Shown in pieces: positions 25,713 through 34,264 of a stretch of DNA of 48,909 bases. The DNA is from an uncultured Pelagibacteraceae bacterium. Its GTDB lineage: Bacteria; Pseudomonadota; Alphaproteobacteria; Pelagibacterales; Pelagibacteraceae. A model generated the notes under the pieces. That model saw nothing but the letters and a program-made list of their open reading frames with translations, was not told the origin of the DNA and made no database searches. The position numbers were made by a program, and so were the translations under genes. The number at the start of each line of letters is the position of its first letter. The stretch's first letter is position 1. The stretch is from the NCBI GenBank assembly GCA_902554335.1, contig CACDOD010000008.1, positions 1 to 48,909 of the forward strand, written 5' to 3'.

Positions 25713-26143
25713 TGAAAAACATTCTTTTCGTTTGCACAGGAAACTCCGCAAGAAGTATTATTGCTGAGAGTATAATAAATAATGAGTATAATAATATGTA
25801 TAAAGGTTTTAGCGCTGGGAGCAATCCAACAGGAAAAGTAAATGAAGATGTGAAGAATTATTTATTATCAAAACATTATGATCTTTCAAATTATAGATCT
25901 AAAAATTTTAATGAATTTATTAATAGTCAAGTTAAAATGGATTATGTTGTTACAGTTTGTAATAATGCCAATAATGAAGTCTGTCCTATTTGGCCTAATA
26001 AAGATCAATTAATTCATTGGGACATAGAAGATCCTGTTAAATTACTCAATGAAACAAATGACTTAAATAAAAAAGATGAAATTATTGAAAAAGTTTACAA
26101 TAATATTCACAAAAGAATAAAGGAACTAATAAATGAAAAATAA
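25712..26143 (+). CDS. arsC: Arsenate reductase, low-molecular-weight phosphatase type
   Basis: 143 residues. The catalytic P-loop is C8-TGNSAR-S in ILFVCTGNSARS, and the second redox cysteine is in VVTVCNNANNEVCPIWP, the ArsC (thioredoxin/glutaredoxin-coupled) pattern rather than that of a protein tyrosine phosphatase, whose DPY loop is missing. It reduces arsenate to arsenite. I use the ATG at 25712, although an in-frame TTG precedes it. The aquaglyceroporin downstream overlaps by 11 bases and can release arsenite, a pairing known from Sinorhizobium (arsC-aqpS). Phosphate-poor cells take up arsenate through Pst, which fits the adjacent phosphorus island. Confidence 0.88.
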   Translation: MKNILFVCTGNSARSIIAESIINNEYNNMYKGFSAGSNPTGKVNEDVKNYLLSKHYDLSNYRSKNFNEFINSQVKMDYVVTVCNNANNEVCPIWPNKDQLIHWDIEDPVKLLNETNDLNKKDEIIEKVYNNIHKRIKELINEK

Positions 26144-26792
26144 AAGTCGTTATTTTCTTGCTGAATTAATAGGAAGTTGTTTTTTAGTAATGATTATTGT
26201 TGGCTCAGGTTTAATGGCTGAAAACCTAACTAATGATGTTGCTGTGATGTTAATAGCTAATACTATAGCAACAGGGGCAGGTTTATTTGTGCTTATTACA
26301 GTATTTACCGATGTATCAGGAGCTCACTTTAACCCATTTGTAAGTATTGCTATGACAATGACAGGTAAATTAAAAAAGAAATTGCTACCATATTATATAA
26401 TTGCTCAATTGGTTGGTTGCTTGATTGGTGTTGGATTAGCTAATTTCTTTTTTGAAAACGAAATTTATGAATTATCTACAAAATCAAGAGATGGGATTTA
26501 CATATTCACATCTGAAGCAGTAGCAACATTAGGGCTTATAATAATAATTTTTGGCTCTATTAATTCAGGTAAAATTGCTGTTGCTGCTAGTGTTGGTCTT
26601 TATATTACTGCTGGTTATTGGTTTACTTCTTCAACTTCTTTTGCAAATCCAGCTGTTGCAATTGCCAGAACATTTACAGAGTCTTTTACAGGTATTAGTT
26701 ATTTAAACACTCCTTATTATATTTTGGCTGAGCTTATTGGAATGTTAATTGCTGTATTTATTGTTAAAAAGTTATTTTTAGAAAAAAATTGA
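26133..26792 (+). CDS. aqpS: MIP-family aquaglyceroporin (AqpS-like, probable arsenite channel)
   Basis: 219 residues, six TM helices plus two half-helices. The two NPA boxes are HFNPFVS (first, Ala replaced by Phe) and FANPAVAIAR (second, intact). The start SRYFLAELIGSCFLVMIIVGSG is typical of MIP channels. In several alphaproteobacteria an aquaglyceroporin replaces the ArsB pump and lets arsenite leave the cell; overlap with arsC supports that role here. Simple glycerol or water transport is the alternative. The modified first NPA box may alter pore selectivity. Confidence 0.87.
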   Translation: MKNKSRYFLAELIGSCFLVMIIVGSGLMAENLTNDVAVMLIANTIATGAGLFVLITVFTDVSGAHFNPFVSIAMTMTGKLKKKLLPYYIIAQLVGCLIGVGLANFFFENEIYELSTKSRDGIYIFTSEAVATLGLIIIIFGSINSGKIAVAASVGLYITAGYWFTSSTSFANPAVAIARTFTESFTGISYLNTPYYILAELIGMLIAVFIVKKLFLEKN

Positions 26793-27280
26793 AAAATATA
26801 AAACTTACCAATCGAATAAGTTTAATTAACAAAAAATTTAAAAAAAAAGAGTTTTATCATTATCTTAAAACTTCTAATCTTTCATTAGTAATACCTAAGA
26901 TTAAAGACAAATATATAGTAGTTTCCCAAAAAAGAGTTCCAATTAACAAAATTAATTACGAGTTTCCTTCTGGCATAGTGGAAAAAAAGGAAACAACTTT
27001 GCAATCAGCACACAAAGAATTAAGAGAAGAAACAGGATATAGATCAAGATCTAAATTGAGTAAAATAATAACTTTTTATACTGAACCTGGAAGACTAACC
27101 ACTAAAATTACTGGTTATTACACAAAAAACTTAATTAAAATTTCGAAGCCAGAAAAAGGTATTAAAATTCATCTATTTAATCAAAGAGACATATTTAAAT
27201 TAATATTAAACCAAAAATTCAATAATAGTTCTCATATAGCAATGTTTTTATATTTAATAAAAAATATTAAAAATCTATAA
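26789..27280 (+). CDS. NUDIX hydrolase
   Basis: 163 residues. The Nudix box runs from Gly62 to about Tyr84: G-IVEKK-E-TTLQSAH-KELREETGY, with Lys in place of the usual Arg of REUXEE, glutamates for Mg2+ binding intact. ADP-ribose or ADP-glucose pyrophosphatase-like groups have this length (FPSGIVEKKET, TEPGRLTTKITGYY). It starts with TTG overlapping the aquaporin stop (TTGA), so it closes the arsenic operon. Function in arsenic response is not evident. Confidence 0.87.
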   Translation: MKNIKLTNRISLINKKFKKKEFYHYLKTSNLSLVIPKIKDKYIVVSQKRVPINKINYEFPSGIVEKKETTLQSAHKELREETGYRSRSKLSKIITFYTEPGRLTTKITGYYTKNLIKISKPEKGIKIHLFNQRDIFKLILNQKFNNSSHIAMFLYLIKNIKNL

Positions 27281-27338
27281 ACTATAAGTTGTATCAAATT
27301 TACTTTTAGATTTATGAATTATGTGATTAAATTAGTCA

Positions 27339-27358
27339 TATAATAATAATTTGGAGGT
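27339..27358 (+). promoter_or_regulatory. Promoter -10 and ribosome binding site for the lysine-rich mini-protein
   Basis: TATAAT at 27339-27344 would start transcription about 27350, which leaves only a dozen bases before the ATG at 27363 and includes the strong GGAGGT ribosome binding site (27353-27358). A clear -35 is not seen. Confidence 0.45.
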
Positions 27359-27362
27359 ATAA

Positions 27363-27572
27363 ATGGGAAGAAAATTAAAAAAAAATGAAAAGAAAAAAAC
27401 AAAAATTTTAAAAGTAATTGATAGATTGAAAAATAAAATTACGACAAAAGAAAAAAAATTGTCAAAAGTTAATATTAAAATTGCTGCTCTAGAAAAAAAG
27501 GTTGCTGAAAAAAAAGCAAAAAAGCTTGCTAAGAAGAATGCTAAACAATCTCCTACATCTATAAATAATTAA
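27363..27572 (+). CDS. Lysine-rich coiled-coil mini-protein
   Basis: 69 residues with 24 lysines and 2 arginines and very few aromatics. The middle (about 16-60) has heptad-like leucine/isoleucine spacing and is probably one long helix or coiled coil; the tail QSPTSINN is uncharged. Own promoter-like sequence and strong ribosome binding site, and hairpins downstream, argue that it is expressed. Such composition fits a nucleic-acid-binding, histone-like or ribosome-associated factor, but this is inference; I recognise no family. Confidence 0.7.
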   Translation: MGRKLKKNEKKKTKILKVIDRLKNKITTKEKKLSKVNIKIAALEKKVAEKKAKKLAKKNAKQSPTSINN

Positions 27573-27587
27573 TATCAAATAAATCGT

Positions 27588-27622
27588 CTTTCTCCCTTCT
27601 TAATTTAAGAGAAGGGAGAAAG
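27588..27622. terminator. 13-bp hairpin downstream of the lysine-rich gene
   Basis: CTTTCTCCCTTCT (27588-27600) and AGAAGGGAGAAAG (27610-27622) pair perfectly with a 9-base loop, 15 bases after the stop codon. Only a short T-rich tail follows, so it may act as a 3'-end stabiliser as well as a terminator. Confidence 0.72.
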
Positions 27623-27772
27623 TAGTTAATCGACAAAATTTAAACAGGGGATAATAATTTTATTTTAAACTTTGTTAAGTTCTTATAGATAAACTATGTT
27701 ACAAAATAATTTATTAATTGTTAAGGTTAAATGAATTTATATATTAGTTCTTATATATATATGATTTAAATA

Positions 27773-27805
27773 AAATACGCTCAATAAATTTTACTGAGCG
27801 TATTT
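27773..27805. terminator. 11-bp hairpin before the ppx 3' end
   Basis: AAATACGCTCA (27773-27783) and TGAGCGTATTT (27795-27805) pair perfectly around an 11-base loop. Being symmetric with A/T flanks, it could end plus-strand transcripts from the gap or the ppk-ppx transcript on the minus strand (134 bases past the ppx stop). Confidence 0.65.
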
Positions 27806-27939
27806 CTTAAGGGAGAGCTTTTAATTTAATTAACCAATTTCAGAAAGATATGACAGAAAATTTAACTAATTATTTAATTTAAATTAAAATAATTTTACAA
27901 AAAAAATATCACTCAATTAAAAGTAGTATTAAATTTAAT

Positions 27940-29451
27940 TTATCGTGAATTATTTGAATAAATTACTCTTGGCTCTAAAAATAATTCTCTAGCAAGAGCT
28001 TTAAATCTTTTGGTAACTTGATTTGAGATTATTTCTTGATGTTGTGATGGAATTTTTAAAAATACAGCATTACCTCTTTTATATAATTTAAACTCCTCCA
28101 AGAATATCGTAGATATCGAGGTCAATGATTGCGAAAATCTTAATGCTGCTCCCACTTGTTTGCTTGAAAAAATTTCATTATTATTTAAAAAAGTTAGATA
28201 CTCCATTTTTGGATTATATTTGATACTGCAGTAGCGCCAATAACATGACAAAGCTAATTGTATTCTTTCTTTGTGTGTCAGCCTAAGTAACGGAGTGTTT
28301 ATCGTTTCTTGAAATACCAATTCGGCTTTTTGAAATGCTCCTAATCCCCAATCCATATGGCTTAATACACATGCCAAATATAATAATTTATTATTAAAAT
28401 GTTCATTGCCTTCAAAAACTGGCTGAATAAAATCATAATATTTTTTATAGTTCGATCCTAGATCACCTCTTTTTTTTGCAATATTCTCAAGTGCTTTATG
28501 AAAAATTTCTGATTCTTTTACATCTTTAAAATAGTCAATTGATAAAGAACCTTCACGCAAACCGCTTATAGAACAAATTATATTTCTTGGATTTGTAACT
28601 CTCATAATTTCATCAAGTATAATGCAACTATAAGGTAAATACGGTGTTCTAGATTTTGAAATATACTCAACTGTTTTAAGTTTAGATTTATTAAAAGATG
28701 AAATTTTTTCAACAAACTTAGATAAAACATTGTTATCGATACTATATTGATGAATTATATGTACCGGATGATTATTTTGAATAAGATGTAATTTAAATAA
28801 TGCTCGCCAGGTACCTCCAACTAAATATAGATTATTAAATTTCTTTTTTGAAAGCCATTTTTCTTCTTTTAATAATTTTTTGATATATTTTGCTAAATTT
28901 CTTTTTTTAACTATAGGATTATTTAATAATCTTAAAACTCCAATAGGTAATGAGGTTTTATTAGTAACTATATTATTTTCAACTCGAGCTAATTCTAAAC
29001 TACCACCTCCAAGATCAGCAACTAATCCATTGACATTTTCAAAGCCTATTTTTACTCCCTCAGCTGAGCATTCAGCTTCTTCTTCACCTGATAATATATT
29101 AATTTTAGTTTTAAAAAGTTTTTCAACTTCGTTAATAAATGGTTTTGTATCAGTTGCTTCTCTTAAAACTGCTGTTGCAATGATTTTAAGATTTGTGATT
29201 TTTGAAACATTTAAAATTTCAGAGAATCTTTTTAAAACTTTTAAAGCATATTCGGTACCAGATCTGTGAAGTTTTTTGGATTTATCTAAATTTTTTCCAA
29301 GTTCACAAACTGCTTTTTCATTAAAAAAAGGCACACGAGAAGAACTGAAATCTTCATAAATTAGCATTCTTATAGAGTTTGATCCAATGTCTATTATAGC
29401 TAATTTTGCCTGATTTAATTTTAAACTATTTTTACTTTTAATTACTTCCAC
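27940..29451 (-). CDS. ppx: Exopolyphosphatase / guanosine-pentaphosphate phosphohydrolase (Ppx/GppA)
   Basis: 503 residues. The sugar-kinase/HSP70-like fold is shown by AIIDIGSNSIRMLIYE (18-33) and NGLVADLGGGSLELARV (about 140-156), the two phosphate loops, and SGEEEAECSAEGVKIGF. The C-terminal 200 residues are the helical HD-like extension of full-length Ppx. It degrades polyphosphate from its ends or pppGpp. GTG start at 29451 overlapping the ppk end by 14 bases; no good ribosome binding site, so translation likely depends on ppk. Synthesis and breakdown of polyphosphate are thus made from one mRNA. Confidence 0.93.
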   Translation of the reverse strand: MEVIKSKNSLKLNQAKLAIIDIGSNSIRMLIYEDFSSSRVPFFNEKAVCELGKNLDKSKKLHRSGTEYALKVLKRFSEILNVSKITNLKIIATAVLREATDTKPFINEVEKLFKTKINILSGEEEAECSAEGVKIGFENVNGLVADLGGGSLELARVENNIVTNKTSLPIGVLRLLNNPIVKKRNLAKYIKKLLKEEKWLSKKKFNNLYLVGGTWRALFKLHLIQNNHPVHIIHQYSIDNNVLSKFVEKISSFNKSKLKTVEYISKSRTPYLPYSCIILDEIMRVTNPRNIICSISGLREGSLSIDYFKDVKESEIFHKALENIAKKRGDLGSNYKKYYDFIQPVFEGNEHFNNKLLYLACVLSHMDWGLGAFQKAELVFQETINTPLLRLTHKERIQLALSCYWRYCSIKYNPKMEYLTFLNNNEIFSSKQVGAALRFSQSLTSISTIFLEEFKLYKRGNAVFLKIPSQHQEIISNQVTKRFKALARELFLEPRVIYSNNSR

Positions 29452-31594
29452 TTTTAATCAATCTTAAGTGCAGTTGTTTAGGCTGCATTTTTAATTTAGC
29501 TTTACCCCTTCCAGATAAGCTCGGATTATTCATAAAATATTCATGAGCTGAAAAGGAATCGCTCTTACTATATTTAATTTTTTTATAATTACCATCAGCT
29601 TCAAGTTCCCAGCTCTGATTAGTATCAAGATAATTTGCCAACATTATTTGATCTAAGATCTGTTCATGAACAGTCTCATTTTCAATTGGGACTAGAAGTT
29701 CTACCCTTCGATTTAAATTTCTCGGCATTAAATCAGCTGACGAAATATATACTTTTGCATTTCTATTAGGCATTTTTTTTGTACCATTACTAAAGCAGTA
29801 AATTCTAGAATGCTCTAAAAATCTTCCTATGATACTTTTTACAAATATGTTTTCTGATCTATCTTTTACTCCTGGTCTTAAACAACAAACACCCCTTACA
29901 AATAAATGAATTTTTACACCAGCATTCGAAGCTTCATAAAATTTATCAATAATTTCTGGATCTACTAAAGAGTTCATTTTTGCCCAAATAGCTGCAAATT
30001 TTCCATTTTTGGAATTTTTAATTTCAGCATCAATATTTTCATTTAAGGTTTGCCTCATATTTACTGGCGAAATAGAAATTTTATTTAAATTTCTTGGTTT
30101 TGCGTATCCTGTTACATAATTGAAAAACTTTTCAACATCTGATGCCATTTTCTTATCACAACTAAATAAAGACAAATCAGTGTAAATTTTAGCATTTACT
30201 GGATGATAATTGCCAGTTCCTAAATGAAAATAAGTTTGTATTTTACCCTGTTCTCTTCTTAAAACTAATGATGATTTTGCATGAGTTTTATATTTAGCAA
30301 AACCATAAACAATTTGAACACCTACTTTTTCTAAACTTCTTGATAGTTGAATATTAGCTTCCTCATCAAATCTAGCTTTAATTTCAATTAAAGCGGTAAC
30401 TGTTTTTCCATTCTCTGCAGCTGTTATTAAAGCTTTAACAATTGGTGAGTCTAGAGTTGTTCTATATAAAGTTTGTTTAATAGCTATAACTTTTTTATCA
30501 TTTGCTGCTTGATTTAAAAATTCAATTACTGAGTCAAATGTTTCAAAAGGATGATGAACAACTAAATCTTTCTTTTTAATAGTTTCAAAAAAATTATCAT
30601 TATATTCTTTTAATCTTTCAACTTCTCTAGGCGTAAAATGCTTAAATCTTAGTTTTGGATTTTTTACTTTACATATTTGATCTATATCTTGAATTCCAAC
30701 AAGGCCAGATACATCATAAATATAGTCAGGATTTATATCTAATTTATTAGTTATAAATCTTACCAATTCGTTATCGCTATTTTCAAGAACCTCTAAACGA
30801 ACAATGTCACCCGTTCTACGTCTTTTTAAAGCCAATTCAAAAGATCTAACTAAATCTTCTGCTTCCTCTTGAATCTCTACATCGCTGTCTCTTATTACTC
30901 TAAAAATCATTTTCTTTTCTAAATCATGATCTGGAAAAATTTCATTAGCAAAAAAACTTATTACGTCATCTAGAATAACAAACTTCTTATGATTTTTTGA
31001 AGACTCTATTTCAATAAATCTAGATAATGCTTTTGGTATTACAATTATTGAGTTTAAAATCCTTTTTTTATTTTTTTTTCTTAACTTCATTACGATTGCT
31101 CTTCCTTGATTGATTATAAATGGAAATGGGTGCGCAGGATCAATTGCTGATGGTGTTAATAAAGGGTAAATCTCTTCTTTAAATATTTCTAAAAGTTTTT
31201 TTTTATCCTTAGTATTTAAATTAACTGGTTTAACTAAATTGATATTATTTTTTTTTAATTCCATAATCAGTTGAATAAAAATTTTGTTCTGTTTTTTTAA
31301 TAGATTCTTAGTTTCAAGCACTACCTCATCCATTTGCTCTTCAGGTGACAAACCATCAGAGCTTAGTGAGTCAACTTCTTGTTTTATTTGACTATATAAC
31401 CCAGCTACACGGACCATAAAAAATTCATCTAGATTAGACCCAGCAATTGATAAAAACTTTACTCTTTCATAAAGAGGATTTTCGATATTTTGCGCCTCTA
31501 AAAGTACTCTATCGTTGAATTTTAACCAAGAAAGCTCTCTATTTATATATTTAGATTTCAACTCTTCTTTGTGTTGTTTTTTTAAAGCAGTCAT
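29438..31594 (-). CDS. ppk1: Polyphosphate kinase 1
   Basis: 718 residues with all PPK1 regions: N-terminal YINRELSWLKFNDRVL, the head domain, SAIDPAHPFPFI, and two phospholipase-D-like C-terminal halves. The autophosphorylated histidine is His438 in FAKYKTHAKSSLV, and HLGTGNYHPVNAKIYTDLSLF and LMPRNLNRRVELLVPI are further family signatures. It reversibly builds polyphosphate from ATP. Only 13 bases separate its ATG from the divergent sixA ATG, so each promoter must lie in the other gene; a TATAAT on the minus strand at 31616-31621 is a candidate. Confidence 0.97.
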   Translation of the reverse strand: MTALKKQHKEELKSKYINRELSWLKFNDRVLLEAQNIENPLYERVKFLSIAGSNLDEFFMVRVAGLYSQIKQEVDSLSSDGLSPEEQMDEVVLETKNLLKKQNKIFIQLIMELKKNNINLVKPVNLNTKDKKKLLEIFKEEIYPLLTPSAIDPAHPFPFIINQGRAIVMKLRKKNKKRILNSIIVIPKALSRFIEIESSKNHKKFVILDDVISFFANEIFPDHDLEKKMIFRVIRDSDVEIQEEAEDLVRSFELALKRRRTGDIVRLEVLENSDNELVRFITNKLDINPDYIYDVSGLVGIQDIDQICKVKNPKLRFKHFTPREVERLKEYNDNFFETIKKKDLVVHHPFETFDSVIEFLNQAANDKKVIAIKQTLYRTTLDSPIVKALITAAENGKTVTALIEIKARFDEEANIQLSRSLEKVGVQIVYGFAKYKTHAKSSLVLRREQGKIQTYFHLGTGNYHPVNAKIYTDLSLFSCDKKMASDVEKFFNYVTGYAKPRNLNKISISPVNMRQTLNENIDAEIKNSKNGKFAAIWAKMNSLVDPEIIDKFYEASNAGVKIHLFVRGVCCLRPGVKDRSENIFVKSIIGRFLEHSRIYCFSNGTKKMPNRNAKVYISSADLMPRNLNRRVELLVPIENETVHEQILDQIMLANYLDTNQSWELEADGNYKKIKYSKSDSFSAHEYFMNNPSLSGRGKAKLKMQPKQLHLRLIKSGSN

Positions 31595-31607
31595 ATATTT
31601 AGATTTT

Positions 31608-32132
31608 ATGTATCAATTATACGTCATGAGACACGCAAAATCTAGTTGGGATGATTTAAGTATTAATGATTTTGATAGACCACTTAGTAAAAGAGGCAAG
31701 AAAAATGCAAAAATGATTTGTGAATTTTTTGTTAAAAAAAAATTTGAATTTGATTATGCATTAATTTCACCATCAAAAAGAACAAAAAAAACTTTTCAAA
31801 TTTTATCCAAGAAAATTAATAAGCCAAAAAAAGTTAATTTTTCAAAAGATTTATATTTAGTTGATGAGAATGCAATTGTAAAAAAAATTAAAGAAATATC
31901 CAGTGAATATAAATCAATTTTGATTATAAACCATGAACCATCAGTGAAAAATTTAGTACGAAATCTTACAAAAAATCATAAAACGAATAATTTTAAACTA
32001 ATGAATTATAAATTCCCAACAGCAGCATTTGCAAAAATTGAGTTTGATATTAAATCCTGGAATGAAGTTGAGAAAAAAGGAGTATTAAAAGAATTTATAA
32101 GGCCCAAAGATCTTCAAGTTTCTAAAGAATAA
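31608..32132 (+). CDS. sixA: Phosphohistidine phosphatase SixA
   Basis: 174 residues of the histidine phosphatase superfamily. The catalytic R8-H9 is in LYVMRHAKSSWDD and the second histidine in LIINHEPSVKNLV; DRPLSKRGKKNAK is the usual follow-on. SixA removes phosphate from histidine in phosphotransfer proteins. I begin at the ATG at 31608, since an earlier in-frame ATG at 31515 adds 31 residues that are simply antisense ppk. It stands divergent from ppk, and its 3' end overlaps phoB by 19 bases in convergent orientation. Its neighbours suggest it may act on phospho-His of PhoR or PPK, which is speculation. Confidence 0.9.
   Translation: MYQLYVMRHAKSSWDDLSINDFDRPLSKRGKKNAKMICEFFVKKKFEFDYALISPSKRTKKTFQILSKKINKPKKVNFSKDLYLVDENAIVKKIKEISSEYKSILIINHEPSVKNLVRNLTKNHKTNNFKLMNYKFPTAAFAKIEFDIKSWNEVEKKGVLKEFIRPKDLQVSKE
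31616..31621 (-). promoter_or_regulatory. Possible -10 box for ppk1 inside sixA
   Basis: Minus-strand TATAAT ending 22 bases before the ppk1 ATG, within codons 3-5 of sixA. No matching -35 hexamer was found at normal spacing, so this is only a candidate. Confidence 0.35.
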
Positions 32133-32797
32133 CCAGCTGACCTAACTGTTCTAATCAAAGGTTTTGTATTTTGTATGTTAATTGCTTGTCTTAATCTTCT
32201 TATGTGTACATCAACCGTTCGTGACTCAACGTATATGTTTTCTCCCCAAACATTATTTAAGAGTTGTTCTCTTGAATAAACTCTTTTTGGATTTTTGATA
32301 AAAAAATCTAAGAGTTTAAATTCAGTTGGACCCAAAGTAATTTCTTTATCTTTTCTATAAACTCTTTTTGTAATCCGATCTATTTTTAAATCAGTAAATT
32401 CTACAATGTCTGATGATGATTGAGGTTTAGATCTTCTCAATAAAGATTTAATTCTAGCATTCAATTCTTTTTGACTAAAAGGTTTAGTTACATAATCATC
32501 TGCACCTGTATCAAATGCTTTTAATTTGTCTTCTTCCTCTCCTTTTGCAGTTAACATAATGACAGGAATATCATTAAACTTATTATCTTTTTTTAAGTTT
32601 TTACAAATTTCAACACCAGATAATTCTGGTAACATCCAATCCATTAATATTAAATCTGGCTGTTTTGATTTTATTTGTTTAAGAGCATCTTCTCCATTTT
32701 CTGAATGACTAACTTTATAACCCTCTTTTTCAAGATTGTACTTTAACAAACTAACAATTGATGCTTCATCTTCAGCTATGAAAACATGAGCTGTCAT
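32114..32797 (-). CDS. phoB: Phosphate regulon response regulator PhoB
   Basis: 227 residues. Receiver domain with the acid pocket in AEDEAS (Asp10/Glu11), phospho-acceptor Asp53 in LMDWMLPE, Thr83 and Lys105 (DDYVTKPFS). The C-terminal OmpR-type winged helix carries ITLGPTEFKLLDFFIKNPKRVYSREQLL and SRTVDVHIRRLRQAI, the PhoB DNA-binding signature. It is the last gene of pstC-pstA-pstB-phoU-phoB and pairs with PhoR at 38.8 kb. It should bind the 7+4 direct repeats upstream of pstS, plcP and the DAG kinase. Confidence 0.96.
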   Translation of the reverse strand: MTAHVFIAEDEASIVSLLKYNLEKEGYKVSHSENGEDALKQIKSKQPDLILMDWMLPELSGVEICKNLKKDNKFNDIPVIMLTAKGEEEDKLKAFDTGADDYVTKPFSQKELNARIKSLLRRSKPQSSSDIVEFTDLKIDRITKRVYRKDKEITLGPTEFKLLDFFIKNPKRVYSREQLLNNVWGENIYVESRTVDVHIRRLRQAINIQNTKPLIRTVRSAGYSLET

Positions 32798-32800
32798 AAA

Positions 32801-33508
32801 TCATTTTTCTCCGGTTACAATTGGCTCTGTTCCCTTGGGTCTATCACCTTCTAAATATTCGCCTTTAACTACATAATAAACTTGTTCTGCAACATTTGTA
32901 GTATGATCACCAATACGCTCTATGTTTTTAGTTACAAACAATAAATGGGTTCCATCTTCTAAATTTTTTTTATTTTCTTTTAGATATTTTATAACTTCTT
33001 GCATACAAAGATTTGTTAGATCATCTATTTGCTCATCACTTTCCCAAACATTTACTGCCATTGGCGCAGATCTTTCTAGATAAGCATCTAATGTTGATTT
33101 TAATTGTTTTTGAACATTGGTAGCTACTCTATTCAATGCGTCTACCAAATTCTTTGGAAGATTTTCATTAAGCAAAAGTGTTCTCTTGGATATATTTTTT
33201 GCCAAATCACCTATTCTTTCTAAATCTGAAGACATTTTCAAAGCCGTTACTGTCTCTCTTAAATCAATTGCCATAGGTTGTCTTAAAGCAATTAAATTCA
33301 CAACTTGCTGTTCAATTAAAGTCTCATATTTATCTATTTTTTCATCTTCTTGAATAACAGCTTCTGCAATATTGTTATCTCTTGTTGTAATGGCTTGAAT
33401 TGCTTTACCTAAAGAATCTTCACATGCACTTCCCATTTTAATTATATTAGCATTAAGATTTTTTAGTTCTTCTTCGTAAGATTTAACTGTATGTGGTGCT
33501 TCAGACAT
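32801..33508 (-). CDS. phoU: Phosphate signalling protein PhoU
   Basis: 235 residues, two three-helix bundles. The family metal/contact signatures are present in each half: DNNIAEAVIQEDEKIDKYE with AIDLRETVTALKMSSDLERIGDLAKNI in the first and LLFVTKNIERIGDHTTNVAEQVYYVV in the second. It links Pst transport to PhoR, keeping PhoR in phosphatase mode when phosphate is plentiful. Its ATG shares one base with the pstB stop; phoB follows after 3 bases. Confidence 0.96.
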   Translation of the reverse strand: MSEAPHTVKSYEEELKNLNANIIKMGSACEDSLGKAIQAITTRDNNIAEAVIQEDEKIDKYETLIEQQVVNLIALRQPMAIDLRETVTALKMSSDLERIGDLAKNISKRTLLLNENLPKNLVDALNRVATNVQKQLKSTLDAYLERSAPMAVNVWESDEQIDDLTNLCMQEVIKYLKENKKNLEDGTHLLFVTKNIERIGDHTTNVAEQVYYVVKGEYLEGDRPKGTEPIVTGEK

Positions 33509-34263
33509 TATCCAAACCTCCCTGTTATATAATCTTGCGTTTTTTTATTATCAGGATTCTTAAATATTTTATCAGTAGATCCATGTTCAATCAATTGTCC
33601 TAAATGAAAAAAACCTGTATTTTGAGAAACACGTGCTGCTTGAGCCATAGAATGAGTTACAATTATTATTGTGTGCTCTTTTTTTAACTCATCAATCAAT
33701 TCTTCAATTTGTGCTGTTGCTATTGGATCTAATGCTGAACAAGGCTCATCCATTAATATAACTTCAGGTCTTACAGAAATCGCTCTAGCAATACAAAGTC
33801 TTTGCTGTTGTCCTCCAGATAATCCAGTTCCAGGTTCATGCAACCTATCTTTTACCTCTTCCCATAGTGCAGCCTTTTTCAAACTATTTTCAACAATTTC
33901 ATCCATTTCTTGTTTTGATTGAGCCATACCATGAATTGTTGGACCGTAAGATACATTTTCATATAAAGTTTTTGGGAAAGGATTGGGTTTTTGAAAAACC
34001 ATGCCAATTTTTTCTCTTAGTCTTACGACATCACAACTTTTATCATTGATATTAAAATCATTAATTAAAATTTCTCCTTTAACACTACAGATATCAATTA
34101 CATCATTCATTCTATTAAGACATCTTAGGAAAGTTGATTTACCACAACCAGATGGACCAATTAATGCCGTTACTTGATTTTCCTCAATATCTAAACTTAT
34201 ATTAAAGAGTGCTTGTTTTTTTCCATAAAAAACATCAACATCTTTTGCTTTAATCTTTATCAT
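33508..34263 (-). CDS. pstB: Phosphate ABC transporter ATPase PstB
   Basis: 251 residues. Walker [10 protein letters not shown] (36-44), signature [14 protein letters not shown], Walker [14 protein letters not shown] and the switch histidine in [15 protein letters not shown] are all intact. FQKPNPFP is the Q-loop form specific to PstB. I start at the ATG 34261-34263, one base after the pstA stop; longer readings begin inside pstA. It powers uptake of inorganic phosphate. Confidence 0.97.
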   Translation of the reverse strand: MIKIKAKDVDVFYGKKQALFNISLDIEENQVTALIGPSGCGKSTFLRCLNRMNDVIDICSVKGEILINDFNINDKSCDVVRLREKIGMVFQKPNPFPKTLYENVSYGPTIHGMAQSKQEMDEIVENSLKKAALWEEVKDRLHEPGTGLSGGQQQRLCIARAISVRPEVILMDEPCSALDPIATAQIEELIDELKKEHTIIIVTHSMAQAARVSQNTGFFHLGQLIEHGSTDKIFKNPDNKKTQDYITGRFG

Positions 34264-34264
34264 T

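Larger units (their letters stand above)
27573..27939. other. Gene-free gap of 367 bases with two strong hairpins
   Basis: The largest non-coding stretch in the window, between the mini-protein gene and the 3' end of ppx (convergent). It holds two separate stem-loops (27588-27622 and 27773-27805) about 150 bases apart and an AT-rich interval with repeated AGTTCTTATA units. No ORF with coding character, tRNA-like cloverleaf or known riboswitch core could be recognised. A small RNA between the two hairpins is possible. Confidence 0.6.

Noticed and set aside
28880-29269. 129-codon plus-strand open frame inside ppx
   Set aside because: Mirror of ppx coding sequence; its serine/leucine-rich product has no recognisable motif.
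31515-31607. Upstream in-frame start extending sixA by 31 codons
   Set aside because: The extension is antisense to the ppk1 5' end and does not resemble SixA; the ATG at 31608 puts the RHA motif at the normal position 8-10.
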